Assembly (NCBI RefSeq): GCF_000512585.2
Contig: NC_089247.1
Location: 1,550,001 to 1,614,000, forward strand
Length of the DNA: 64,000 bases
Direction of reading: 5' to 3'
Source of the DNA: Kwoniella bestiolae CBS 10118
Lineage: Eukaryota; Basidiomycota; Tremellomycetes; Tremellales; Cryptococcaceae
Below are positions 37,535 to 49,290 of this stretch, one piece after another. Position numbers and translations under genes: made by a program. Numbering within the stretch: position 1 is the first letter of the stretch; each line of letters opens with the position of its first letter. The notes under the pieces were generated by a model, which did not search any database, was not told where the DNA came from, and saw only the letters and a program-made list of their open reading frames with translations.

Positions 37535-40361
37535 ATGGCTACTCAACCTCACGGAACGCAGATCCAAATGACCGACATCAAGCCCTATGAATCTCATGTG
37601 GAGGATACAAAGGAAGAACAGATCCTCAAGGGGACGCCGATCCTTAAATCCGAATTGGATAATTTGAGCAGATGGGAGACTGTCAAGAGGTTCTGGAAGG
37701 TGAGTTATACGTCTCTCAAAACAAGGTCACAACACCAGTTGAACTGAACGGCCTTGCATTTTCATAGGCAATCGTCATTTGTAATATGATCTGTTTTGCA
37801 GCTGCATGCGATGGATACCAGGTGGGTTCACCTTTCGACTCTGGACAGCTGGTAGGAAGCTGAGTAGTGTGGTGCTACTATAACAGATCAACTTGAACGG
37901 TAACATCATTGCGAACCCCGGATTCGTTGAACGAGTCGGTGAGTCCCCTCGACTCGAATCCGCCCAAACACTTCTTATCGTGTCACCCACGTTCCAATCT
38001 ATCTCAGTTCGAGTGCTGACAGACTTGCTCTGATAGGGGAACGAAATGCCGCTGGAAAGATCGCTTTGACCACCCACGCGACTGCTACATGGGGTGCCGT
38101 CCAATCCTTGTAAGTTCACCTTGTGCAACTCCAACCTCACAGCGAAAGACAAAGAAAGTACAAAAACTGATCCCCGATATGCCCTGCAGCGGTCAACTCG
38201 TGGGAATGTGGCTCCTCACTCCAGTCAGTGATCGAATTGGTCGAAAGTATATGTTATACCTACTTTGGTTGATCCTCTTTGGGGTGAGTGACTCACTTCC
38301 TTACGCTTCGATCTCTCGTGGTGTATGGATGACAACTGATGGACATGATGTCTATAGTCAATTATGATCGAAACTTTCACCAAGAATTGGTCTCAGTGGG
38401 CCGCAGCGAAGTTCTTGGCTGGTACTGGTGAGTCGCGATCTGCGATTCTACCTTCACATGTCTCTCAGACCATATGGATCTATTTCAACCACGCTTCGCT
38501 AACTCTGGACGGAATGGTAGGTATCGGTTGTCTCCAAGCTACATTACCAATCTACGTGGCCGAGTGGGCTCCAGCCAACATCAGAGGAGGTACGTGATTG
38601 ACGCTGCCCTCTCCAGAAAATGCTGACCACAATACGATGATAGGTATGCTTCTCGCATACTCTGCCTGGAATCACACCGGAGGATTTATGGGACCTTTGA
38701 TCCTATTCATCTGTAAGAAGACATTGGGAGAGCACGAATACAAGATTCCCATTTTAACCCAATGGGCATTCTTGGGTATCATGTTGCCTATCTTCCTTTA
38801 TCTCCCTGAGACTCCCTGTAAGTCTACCCTCTCTTACATCATTCAGACAGCCTGTTCCCCTTCATTATTCCGCCCATCCGACGGTGATATTCGCAAGGGG
38901 TTCTACAATCCTAGTGCGCGTTTTTATCAGCACTCTACTGACGATTGATGCATTTCGTAGCTTACTACGCCGCCCGAGGACTGCACGACCAAGGTATCGC
39001 AGTGCTCAAACGAGTCAACGGCGGAGTGAAAGGATACAACGTCGAGGGCGAATACGAGATCATCAAGAATATCATTGTGGAGGAGCAGGAGAGATTAGCG
39101 GCGTTAGGATTAGAGGAGCACGATTGGAGAGGGGTGTTGAGGTCTTATGTCGAGTGTTTCAAGGGATCTAACTTTGTGAGTGAACACTTGAAATCATCTC
39201 TCGCTGAGTCGTCGAGATGGGTAGATTCTTGGTATGGATGGAATGGCCGCTGGATGCTGACGTGGATATGACGCAGAAACGAACCATCGCTGCTTCTTTG
39301 CCTGCTTCTTGTCAGCAACTTACTGGTCTTGCCTTCTTATCTGGTTATGCCTCATGTGAGTGAGCCTTCTTCTGAAGGTAATCCTCTGAAACGAGGCTGA
39401 CCCGTAGTGTATTACCCGTAGTATTCTTCAAGGAAGCGGGATTCACCAACGCTTTTGAAATCACTTCCATCCTCTGTGAGTCTCCCTTTATTCAGACCGG
39501 TCTCTGCGCCACCAATATAAAGTATGCTGATAATCTCCAATTACAGTCGGAATCAAGATCTTCTTCGTCATCGTCTTCGCCCTGACTACCGACCGATTTG
39601 GCCGACGAAATATCGTAATCTACCTCGCCGGATTATGTTGCGCAATGTTACTGGTAATTGGTATATTGGGTCACGTACCTCACACCAACGCCACCAAGGA
39701 TGTGTTGATTGCTGCGGCATGTTTCTGGTCTGCTGGATCTGTTGGACGTAAGTTTCAGATCTCATACCCACTCTCATAAGTGCCACTTGCATTGTTATGT
39801 AGGCTAAGCTGATGAATTGATTGATTGACATAAATAGTCGGGGCTTTCGGATGGTCATTCGCTGGTGAAGTCGCTGCTCAGAAACTACGAGCGCGAACAT
39901 CAGGTCTTGGATCGGGTATAGCAGTAATCTTCGGTCTGACATTCAACACCTCCGTTCCCATCATGTTGCGTGAGTGACAAATTTCATTCCTTCCTCCCTG
40001 TCCCTCTTTGAAACGTCCTTCCTCGATACCGGCGAAGAGGCTGCCACGTTAAAGTTATGCTTCCTACCATTTCAATGCTGACCTTTCTCCTGACGTCACA
40101 GTGGACGGCGGCAAGAGACTAGGAAACAACACATACAACACCGCCTTCATCTTCCTCGGATTCGGTACCGTCGTCTGGATCCTTACCATCTTCATGCTCC
40201 CCGAAGTTGCTTCTCGAAACCCCGCAGAGTTGGATGAGATGTACGAGAAAGGAATCTCACCTTGGAGGATGAAGAATTACATTACGGATGTCCAGAGGGC
40301 TCATGCGGCTAGGACTGGGCAGCCTATTCCTGGAGATAACCAGGAGGAGGAGCGAAGATAG
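37535..40361 (+). CDS. MFS sugar transporter
   Basis: Fourteen short exons (37535-37699, 37768-37821, 37887-37938, 38037-38109, 38190-38283, 38358-38427, 38521-38589, 38644-38817, 38961-39175, 39277-39355, 39422-39475, 39547-39747, 39838-39969, 40102-40361) join in phase to about 563 residues, the size of a 12-helix sugar porter. Signatures: cytosolic N-terminus ending RFWKAIVIC, the A-motif-like LLTPVSDRIGRK, FLAGTGVGIGCLQATLPIYVAEWAP, LPETPSYYAARG after helix 6, a large central loop, QQLTGLAFLSGYAS, TDRFGRRN, and a final helix followed by EVASRNPAELDEMYEKGISPW. This resembles fungal hexose/alpha-glucoside (MAL/STL-type) porters; the substrate is not determinable. Confidence 0.92.
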
Positions 40362-40739
40362 GGATACAGTAGAGTGATTATGTATCGAACACGATAATAA
40401 GATAAGACCGTCAAAGGGGAAGAAGGATCTCGTCGTTTATTCACTTTCAGTATATAGTCAGGATGATTGTTTTAAGGTGATTTAAAATCTACAGTAGGAT
40501 TTAGTATCTGAAGTACTTCATAAGGCCATGTATACCATCTGATCTTCAGGATGAAAATACAGGTCATCATGAAATCGTTCTTGTACCCCGCCAATAGCGA
40601 CATGTTGTATTTTACATGATTCAATTGTACATGGTCATTCTTATAACGATCAAAATCATACTCCTTTCATCCATCAGATAAATCTACGTATCAAGCCACT
40701 GGGCTTTTCCTGCCAATCTTTTCAATCTCTTTCACCCCA
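40362..40739. other. Convergent 3' intergenic region
   Basis: 3' flanks of the transporter (+) and BRCT gene A (-). Nothing else is seen. Confidence 0.5.
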
Positions 40740-43075
40740 CTAATCTGAGCTGCACTTAGCCCGTTCAATCTCGAGCATCCTATCAATCATACCATCCTCG
40801 TTGAGTCGGCTATGAGACTTTTGCCAATCTTCGACGAAATACTGCAGTAAGTTATGTCAAATGGGCAACCAGATCAGCAAGGCAAACGACAGCATGGCAG
40901 AACACTACCCACCTTTGGTCCGCACCCTCTGAGATATACCAGTCGATCGACTCCCTCAGGCTTCTTAAGCAACAAGTTACATATATGCTTTATTCGCTTC
41001 TCCCTGTATATCGGGTTTCGACGACCTCTCTCTCTTTGTTCATCTTTGTAAGATTTACTGTTGGGTCGTACTTCCTTGGACTGATGTTTTGCTCTCTTCG
41101 ACGATGATGCGGAAGCTGATTTTGATTCTGAGCAAGCACGTTTGGGTCGACCTGTGGCACTGTGAATCACATCACTGGTCGACGATCCAGACGCCTGAGA
41201 AGCTTGGTAGTCTTCATCTTCATCGTCGTCGTCCACTTCGGGTATAACTTTCGGAAAAGCATCGTCAACGAGTGTGAATGCCAATTAGACACCCCTTCGA
41301 TGAGGCAAATTGACTTACCTTCGAGGTCATCCTCGGCTGAGGAGAGAGGACTACCTGTACTTGCCACAGATCCACCGTAGCCTGGATTATCGCTGTCCTC
41401 CAAGAGTGAAATAATCCAATCACTGCAGTCAAGAGTATTGTGGGCGTTCGAGCATTTGTCCAGCCATTTTGAGTGGACCACCTTCTGATTGATTTTTTTG
41501 TCAAGCAAGGCTTGTCGCTCCAGCTCACTTTGCGTGTATCTTGATTCAGGTCGATCGTCCGACCTTGGAAAAATGATTATATCCGATCTTTCCAGCTCGC
41601 ATAATCTATGGCCAAGATCCTTCAGTGATGCAGGTCAGCTTATCATTCTGTCCCATAGAGAGCCGAAGAAAGCTATTCACCTGGACTACGGAGACGTAAG
41701 GTAAAGAAAACGCTTCCTCAAAAAGATGAATTTGGAAAACTCGCTTTTGGTCGATTGAAGGGCAGCTTGATCGCCATTTCCACCAAGGAGTCGATCGAGC
41801 TATGCATTCATGGACCTCAGCGGATTTACGTAGAATCAGATAATTTCAGATGCTCACCTCAGCGTGGATGTCGTTCTCCCATTGCTCATCATTGGCTTGT
41901 GCGGAAGCAGCGGAGTTGGGACCACTGGGAACGGTCAGACCAGTACTGATCAAGTCTATGGAAGGGGGTTTCGATTTGCTGGTCTGGGCTTGAGCATCCG
42001 AAGCATCACTGAAATAAATTCAGCAGACTTTCAGCGATGCACTTGATGACAGCTCGATGAGGTAATGCAATACAGTACCTACCTTTCATCTTGTATCATT
42101 GGCATTTCCACTGCGTTCTCCTCGTCAAATCCTATCAAGTCGATATTATTCAGTTCTTCCAGTCCTCCCCTAGGTGAGGAAATGATCGATCGCAAATCTT
42201 CATCCGTAATATCGTCTCGAGGCTCCACATCTTGCCTCACTGGACCCGTAGTCGAGGGTCCAGCAATAGGCTCAGGAGTGTCGTCCTTCGCTTCAGCTTT
42301 GACCGCGATTTGGGATCTATCAATACAAAGAAGGCCAGTGAGCCATAATGTGCAAGCACACTTAAGGGATCGAGGAGGAAAGATAAGAAAGATAAGAAGG
42401 GTAGATGGTGGATATGACTTGCTACATCCCGTTGATGCTCACCTGATCCTCATTCCTGCATATCCATACTTCCCATACCTCCCATCCAAAACCCTTTGAG
42501 CATCAATACAGTTCCTAACCCACTCCATTTTCAAAATCACCTCCTTTCGCCTCCCATCATTGCAAGTATTACCGAATCGTTCGATGATTTTGGGTATTGT
42601 CCAAGGTACGATCCCGAATTCGTACTCATCCCATTCCTCAAGATCTGTCAATCCCTCAAGGGGGATCTCGATTGCCAGATCGTTCCTTGAGTGATCGGAG
42701 TCCAGGAGTTCTCTGAGGTGAGTGGGATGGATGAGGATGAAATCGACGTTGTATGTTGGTGAGGGGAGGATCTGACCACCTTGATACTGTATCGCAAGTG
42801 GGTCAGCTGAGTACGCGGTACCGTGATACACGGCTGTTGACCAGAATCAATGAGAAGTATTCGTCGGGTTGCTCATAGGGGGTAAACAAGGAAAGACGGA
42901 GAGGAGGAAGGGAAAAAAAGAAAAACATAACTAGACTCACTTCAATATCACTCTTCAAATACCTGATATCCTTCTTCCACCCTTCCTCGGCCTGACGCCC
43001 TCTCTCTGCGGTCTGGTGGCAGGGAGCAGGTGAAAAGATGTAGAATCGCTTTCCCTCGAAGAGTAATTCCGACAT
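40740..43075 (-). CDS. BRCT-domain protein A
   Basis: Eight exons (42941-43075, 42443-42786, 42083-42316, 41858-42008, 41681-41743, 41319-41619, 40913-41247, 40740-40841) give about 554 residues. The N-terminal BRCT starts LFEGKRFYIFSP, continues YQGGQI, YNVDFILIHPTHL and WTIPKII, and ends with the BRCT tryptophan block EVILKMEWVRNCIDAQR. An acidic linker follows, then a second BRCT-like unit (AERVFQIHLFEEAFSLPYVS, GHRLCELERSDIIIF, KKINQKVVHSKWLDKC). The basic C-terminal region is SKRAKHQSKEV. BRCT modules bind phosphopeptides or DNA ends; a nuclear role in DNA damage or telomere biology is inferred. It shares the N-terminal module with genes B and C. Confidence 0.78.
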
Positions 43076-43712
43076 TGTTTCTTGAGAGATCGTGAGGAGA
43101 AGGACGGGAAGGAGAAATGTCGAGTGGATACTTGACTGATGGGGTCAGTGGTTAGTGATTGTTCGAATCAAGTAACAGAGAATCTGATTGACGAGGGTTG
43201 TCAGCTGGAAGATAGAAGGTAGGAAGATGGAGGGTCGAAGAAAAAAGAAGAATAGAGGAAGGAAAAGGAATGACCGTTGATCTTGTTCATATATGTAGTA
43301 TAGTCGATCTTCCTTGATTAGTATGAGCAGTATGAGAAGGATGAGTGTACTAAAGTATGTCATATTTAACACCAAAGGTACCCCTTTGACACGTTGTTTA
43401 TAGATACTCATAACACCGAATCAGGAAAGATATTCAATCGATTGATGATTTGATCATCAAGTCATCCATCAAATCTCCCCCACTCTCGCCCACTTACCCT
43501 GCGATGTTCTCGATAAAATGATTCATCCGATAGTACTTGATGATTAGTATATACAACTTACAATCAAAGACATGATATACAACCTGTCAAATGTACAAAT
43601 CGTGAAAGATTGAAGACACACAAGATTGTCACGAGGTAGGGTGAATATATACCCGATAACATCCAATATCCAACATCCGTTATCTATTCCTCCGACACCC
43701 TATACACACACT
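43076..43712. other. Intergenic region between BRCT genes A and B
   Basis: Promoter side of gene A (purine-rich on the plus strand, GA tracts near 43210-43270) and 3' flank of gene B. No further gene is seen. Confidence 0.5.
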
Positions 43713-46071
43713 TCATCCCCTTTCATGACTCATAGGTGAAGGAGTGATCATATCCGTATCCTCATCCTGACCATGATTATACATACGATACTTGTCCCAC
43801 GATAACAATCGATCAGCCTCGATACAGTCATTCACCCAGTCTGCCGAGACGACCGCTTGAGTTAGATTGGGCAATACCTCTTGCAAAACATCCAGATGCT
43901 CTGCATCAGTGGGTGTCTCGGCAGGTGAGAGAGGGAGGATATATATGGTCGCTAGAGGCTTAGACACGATGATACCTCCGCCTGTGCGCTAATCCAACAG
44001 ACTGCATCAGTTTGATAAGGTCTTCTGGCTCAAGATGGAGTCAGGTGATAACTCACAGTAATGACCATCTCGATAAACTTCCTTTCCCTCACTGAGCCTG
44101 CCACGTGAAATCCCAATGGTAATATACCTCTAGAAAACACGCCTTTATCCTGCTCCACTGGTCTACGATCTATATGCATATGAGAAGATGAAGATGGAGT
44201 ATCGACGTCGAAGGGGTTTCTTTCAATCTGGTTCTGAGGCGTCTGCGATTTGGCTTTGAAAGCTGTAACAGGAGGTTGAGGTTGAGGTGATGGACTACTC
44301 GTCGTTGCTGCAGCAGGATGATCATGTGAAGCAACGTTTGCTGAGGTATGCGAAGCTATCAGAGGAGGGGTGGGCGGAGGAGATGTATTGATTCGAGATT
44401 GAGGTAGAGAAGGAAGATCAGGCGTATCTGGTCGAGCGTCTTGCTCAACCTCGACCTCCTCCTTGATGATCGGTTTGATTTCCTCGTCTTCGACCATAGA
44501 ATGCATGATATCAGTAGGTATCTGGCTTTCAACCTGTGTAGCCAGTTCTTTGCTACAAATCAACGTTAGATCAGCTTGCACGTATAGTTCAAACGCAATT
44601 AGATGAATGCTCACCCTTGGTTTACAGACTGCGGTAGAGGATCGATAACTTCTTTTGACGATCCGCTATGATCGGTACTTTGTGGGTCCGCTCCTTGGTC
44701 AGATGAAATATCACTAGACCCCTGATCTCCAAGTCGGCTGGTAATCCTAGCTCAGAGTGGTAAAGCCATCAGATTATCATTGTGACCACTGGTACTACTT
44801 TGCGGTACAAGCGACAAAGAACCACCGGAAGAGTTGGACCGTCTCATAAGGCTCTCAAATGGATTTGGCGGGACACCCGAGCTCGAGGCGGAAGGAGGAG
44901 TGGGCAATGGCGGAGGAGGCGGTTCGCCCCATGGAGTGATATTCACATGTGAGGGGTTGTGCGTTCCTCTGCCAAACAATACATCTGTCAGATTTGTGCA
45001 CTATCGACTCTCCACTGCGCCCAGTCGAACACGGCATATGGGATCCAGATTCATTTCCCACTGTAGCCTCCTGCCAGGAGAGGACAAATCATCAACATAA
45101 AGCGGACATAACTCACTTGATCTCCCATCCCCCATACTCATCCCCCCTCCCAACAACCCTATCCTGCCTCACACACTCGTCCAGCCACTCCTGCCTGAGC
45201 AACACCCTCCTCTTACTTTCCAATGCGACCTGTCGTTACTCTACGGGCACTTCCCCAACGATCCTAGCGGAATACCGAATGAGATCATTATCGGTCCAAT
45301 CTTGCTGATGCTCTAGCGAGATCAAATTGGATTCGCCGATTTGGATTTGGAGGACGGCGGTTGGGGAATAGAAGGGGTGGAAGGGGATGATAATGTGCGT
45401 TGTGGAAGGGGATGAGGGTGTGCGGGAGATTGAGCCGCCGTGGAGCTATCGGTCCAGTCAGCTTCTCGTGTTCTGACAGAGACTCAAGGAGCTTCTTCAC
45501 GGCGAGAGTTGAGCTCAGTGTCAGGAAAGCGACAGACTCACCTGAACGACAGATATTAACCTCTCAACCTCCTCTTTCGATTTCCACTCGTCCCCCTTCC
45601 CACCACCTCCAGGAGAATGTACGTACACCGTCCATCCCTTTAAGAAGTGACTCCCTGTAGACCGTCTTCTCACCATAGTCATACTTGAGTTACCCGTACC
45701 AAGCGATCTCCCAAGACTACGAAAAGGTGAATTATCATCTTCACCTCTCCCTCGTTCCGCTGCTATACGCCTTTCCAACTCCGATGCCCTGTCGGTTCTC
45801 TGCGTATCGTCATACTGAGATTGGGGTTTTCTCGGCGATCTTCTCCGAGGTCGACAGGGAGGCGATCTACTGCGTTCTCTTCTTTCTAACCTATCTCTGA
45901 GGGAATTAGATGGAGGTGGTCTCTTTCAGGTGAGGATCTCCGTCTGAAGAGAGGAGGAGGGGAGTAATGCTGGTTAGTTGTATTGTGAGACCGCGAAGAT
46001 GAAGCTATAGGTATGGGAGGTAGTGGAAGGGTGTGGCTGGATGAAGGGGGATGTATACGATCTCGGAGCAT
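43713..46071 (-). CDS. BRCT-domain protein B (paralogue of C)
   Basis: Eight exons (45992-46071, 45542-45920, 45276-45445, 45117-45215, 44799-44968, 44615-44750, 44057-44552, 43713-43988) give about 601 residues. An Arg/Ser-rich N-terminus precedes a BRCT: GWTVYVHSPGG, LHGGSI, STTHIIIPF, WTDNDLIR, KRRVLLRQEWLDECVRQDR and YGGWEIK. A Pro/Ser-rich middle follows, then a C-terminal unit: GVFSRGILPLGFHVAGSVRE, RTGGGIIV, SADWVNDCIEADRLL. The order, two splice phases and many residues match gene C. The exon at 45276-45445 is ended at an intron that removes an in-frame TAA; the equivalent stretch is coding in C. The 44799/44750 junction is also provisional. Confidence 0.75.
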
Positions 46072-46570
46072 GGTTGATCAGGGGGTGAAGGGTAGGGGAC
46101 GAATCAATTGTTGATAGATGGTGGTCCCTTTTCGGGAAGTTTGTACGAACCGAGTGATCTCTCCCTCTTCCTTCTTCTCTAGGCATGAGATACGAGACAA
46201 AGACGCAAGTTATCAAGTGTAGTATGCTGGAGAATGTCAATCTAACAACAACACAGTATCAACATCGTTCAACTGTTCAATCGCTCGAACCTTTTGTTAT
46301 TGTTTTTGTTCGGAACAACATTTCGTCGATTCCGTCGGAAGATCGACCGTATTACGTACCACCAGCAGAAGTGAGATTTGATCCCGCTTTTACCTGCTCT
46401 GCCGACTGGGTCTGCTGTACATTAAAGCTCATTCGCATCTCCATCTGTTTTCATCTCCATGCTTTGTCTCTCTCGGCTTCTTCACATCATCAAAAGATCA
46501 CTCACCATTGAGGGTTCATCAGGTGTGATCTGGTCGAACAGTAGCTACTCCCTCCTCGTCAAAAGGCACC
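46072..46570. other. Divergent promoter, BRCT B / TFA2
   Basis: About 500 bp shared between divergent starts. No TATA box was recognised. Confidence 0.5.
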
Positions 46571-48195
46571 ATGCACACGGGTAAACGTAAAACCCCATCA
46601 TGGGCATCTACGTCCCCTCAACCTCAAACCAATGGGAATGTTAGAGCGTCAAGTGTGGGTAGTGTGAAGAATGAGCCGGGTATAGATGGAGATAGCAAAA
46701 GGCTCAAGCCTAGTATGTTGATCTTATGTCATATCATATCTGATTGGTACAACATTACTCTCGCTCGTGGACTGATATGTATCCTTGACCCGAGCTTTAC
46801 TGATTTCGTGCACATGGGATTGTAGACATACCCACAGGTGCGGATGGTCGACCAATCTATTCAGCAAGTCATGGGATGTACAAGGACGTTAGGACTGCTG
46901 CGCTGGATCTGTTCCATCAGCTCAAGGTGGATCTAGTTTATCCCTCAATCTAAAACCTCTCCAATATCTGTGTCATACGTTTGGCAGATCGTGATTCATT
47001 ATGCTGATCCCTAATGCTATGAACGTAGCGAGCAGCGACGATGAGTTACCACGATGCATACTTCAGAGTACAGGAGACATCCCCTGGGCTAGATGCGACT
47101 GCTGCCTTGGAGTTGTTGAAAGGTATGGATAGGGTGGATTTTCGAGAAGTCAATAATGTATTTATGTATATTGTGGGTTTACTCTCCTTAATCCCACTTT
47201 ACTCTAATAATCTCAACCATATACATCCGCTGTCAACTCATTTGATCCATTCTCATCTTCTAACCCTCGAGTGATTTGTTAATTGTTAACTCCCCTCGCC
47301 CACAGCCCGACCTAACCCTAAACACCCTTCCCGAACTCCGCTCTCACATCCGTATCCACTCGACCCCCACTTCCGGCATCCCCGTCAAAAACCTCCGAGA
47401 GGCCATGCCGAACGGTGTTAACCCGCTGGGCGAACTGGAACAAAAGGGAGAAGTACTGATCATGCGAGGTCTGACGGGACACTTCAAGGATATACCTCTT
47501 CCCAGATTGGGTCGGAAGAATTTAAATGGGTATATGATTAATGATGGTGGGAATGCGAGGTGGAAGACTGTTTTTTGGGATCATGAGCGGGAGAAGGGGT
47601 TGGCGGGGAAACGGGTTGATGATGGTTAGTCCTACACTCCCAAGCTATGGATATCACCCTGTAGAGGAACACATCCCTCTGCAATATCGTCAATACACTC
47701 TCCCTCGTTCCATGATCTCCACTCGTCTCAATGACTGGAGCAGCGCTGATCAGACTTTTACTCTGACCACAGAATTCATCTTCTCGTGGGCGGACGTACC
47801 GATGGCTGAGACGGATGATGTGACTAAATTGTTAGCTGAGCGTGAGTTGATGACAGAGAAAAGAATCTCACACGGCATTCAACTGACTGTTCTGCTTTAA
47901 CCTCGTAGAGGAACTCACTGCGTCCTCTGCTATACCCGCTCCCACAAAGATCGCCCACGTCGCACCGGTCAAGAAGAAGAAGAAGACCACGAGGGCATTG
48001 AAGATCACCAATACGCATATGAAAGAGCAGGTGAGTGTCGTTCCTCTTCCTGATCACATCCTCTCTAGCACTCTTCGTCATTGTCAATGCGGTGTATTTC
48101 TATCGAGTATTGTCTATACATACCGTTCACCATACTAACATGCATGTTATCCGTAGGGTATCGATTTCTCGAAAGATTACGAGAAGCCTTCATAG
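46571..48195 (+). CDS. TFA2: Transcription initiation factor TFIIE beta subunit
   Basis: General RNA polymerase II factor that, with TFIIE-alpha, recruits and regulates TFIIH at the promoter. Exons 46571-46712, 46826-46926, 47029-47172, 47306-47624, 47773-47841, 47909-48030 and 48157-48195 give about 311 residues, close to the family size (about 290-330). Conserved parts: the winged-helix core (DVRTAALDLFHQLK, LKGMDRVDF, TPTSGIPVKNLREAMP), the GEVLIMRGLTGHFKDIPLPR strand region with WKTVFWDHE, and the lysine-rich C-terminus KKKKKTTRALKITNTHM followed by GIDFSKDYEKPS. The last block is the best diagnostic of TFIIE-beta. Confidence 0.9.
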
Positions 48196-49290
48196 CATCT
48201 TTTCTTTTTGGAAGTGGTCTGGCCAATCCGTGATGACGTCGTAGGGTTGTTGATACAAAACGTGGCAGATTGAGTGTTGATATGGTTGAAACCGTACTCT
48301 GTGGCATTTATTTTTGGGTATTGTTGTTATTGTTTAGACTGTGTACCTTGTACATTACTCATGCATGGTTGTGCTGTTGTACCACCTTGTCATGCATACA
48401 TGTGTACCTGCATATACATGCTCATGCATACCATCCTATATCATAGTAACTTGGCACGAGTGTGGTGATACACGCTACAGTGTTATGAGAAATGCCACCG
48501 TATGCCCATATTATTGTGTTTATTTGTTTTTGTTTTCGTCAATTTGGCATCTTTACCCTGAGACTGAGAATCAGTCAGTTCGATTCCAGACAAATCGTAT
48601 ACATACATATGGTTGATCATTCTCATTCTACCTCATACTCATACTTACTTGATCGTTGTAGTGCCCTCTTCATACATACAAGAGCTTGCTCCATCCTCCT
48701 CTTCCTATCATATCCACACTACTCTGCATGGTCAGAGATTCAATCTGTTACTTTGACCACCTACCCACCCTCCACCTTTCCAACGATAAACATCGAAACA
48801 TCAAAAAACTCCCTTTCTTTGTGTTGACGTTGACTTTGCCCAAGCCCAACCTTTGAATCCATCCCACCTTATCTGTCTCATCGCTCTCACCTACCTGTCG
48901 TCAAAAACACTATTCCAATCATCTCTTGTATCTCCAAGACCCAGAGGAAAACGGTAGATCTCTCTGTTCACTGTGAGTTACTTCCCATTGGACGAATATC
49001 AGTTTAGTGGAGGTTGGTTGGTTTCCATTTGGGAGAAAGGAAAACGAAAACAAAGCCTCCCATTTGGGGGGTATATCTGAATCATCTATCTGTTGTTAGT
49101 CTTTCCGATCGTCCTCCCCTCTCCTCTATGCTTGTCACCTGCGATAATCCTATAAACCAGACATACTTGATCATGCTTTATTGTAAAGAATAGCTAGACT
49201 GCAGGACTTATTAGCTAATACATCTTGTTTATTCGTAGTTCTTCTCAAGGAAGAAGAAGAAACGTTCCGTCCTACTTCGCCTGCCTCAAG
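48196..49290. other. Intergenic region upstream of the forkhead gene
   Basis: Contains a cluster of ATGCAT/TGCATG words (about 48360-48430) in the TFA2 3' flank and a C/T-rich leader before the ATG at 49291. No gene is seen. Confidence 0.45.

Noticed and set aside
45221..45275. 15-21 nt micro-intron to skip the TAA in BRCT gene B
   Set aside because: It is far below workable intron size. A 60-nt intron with consistent phase explains the stop better.
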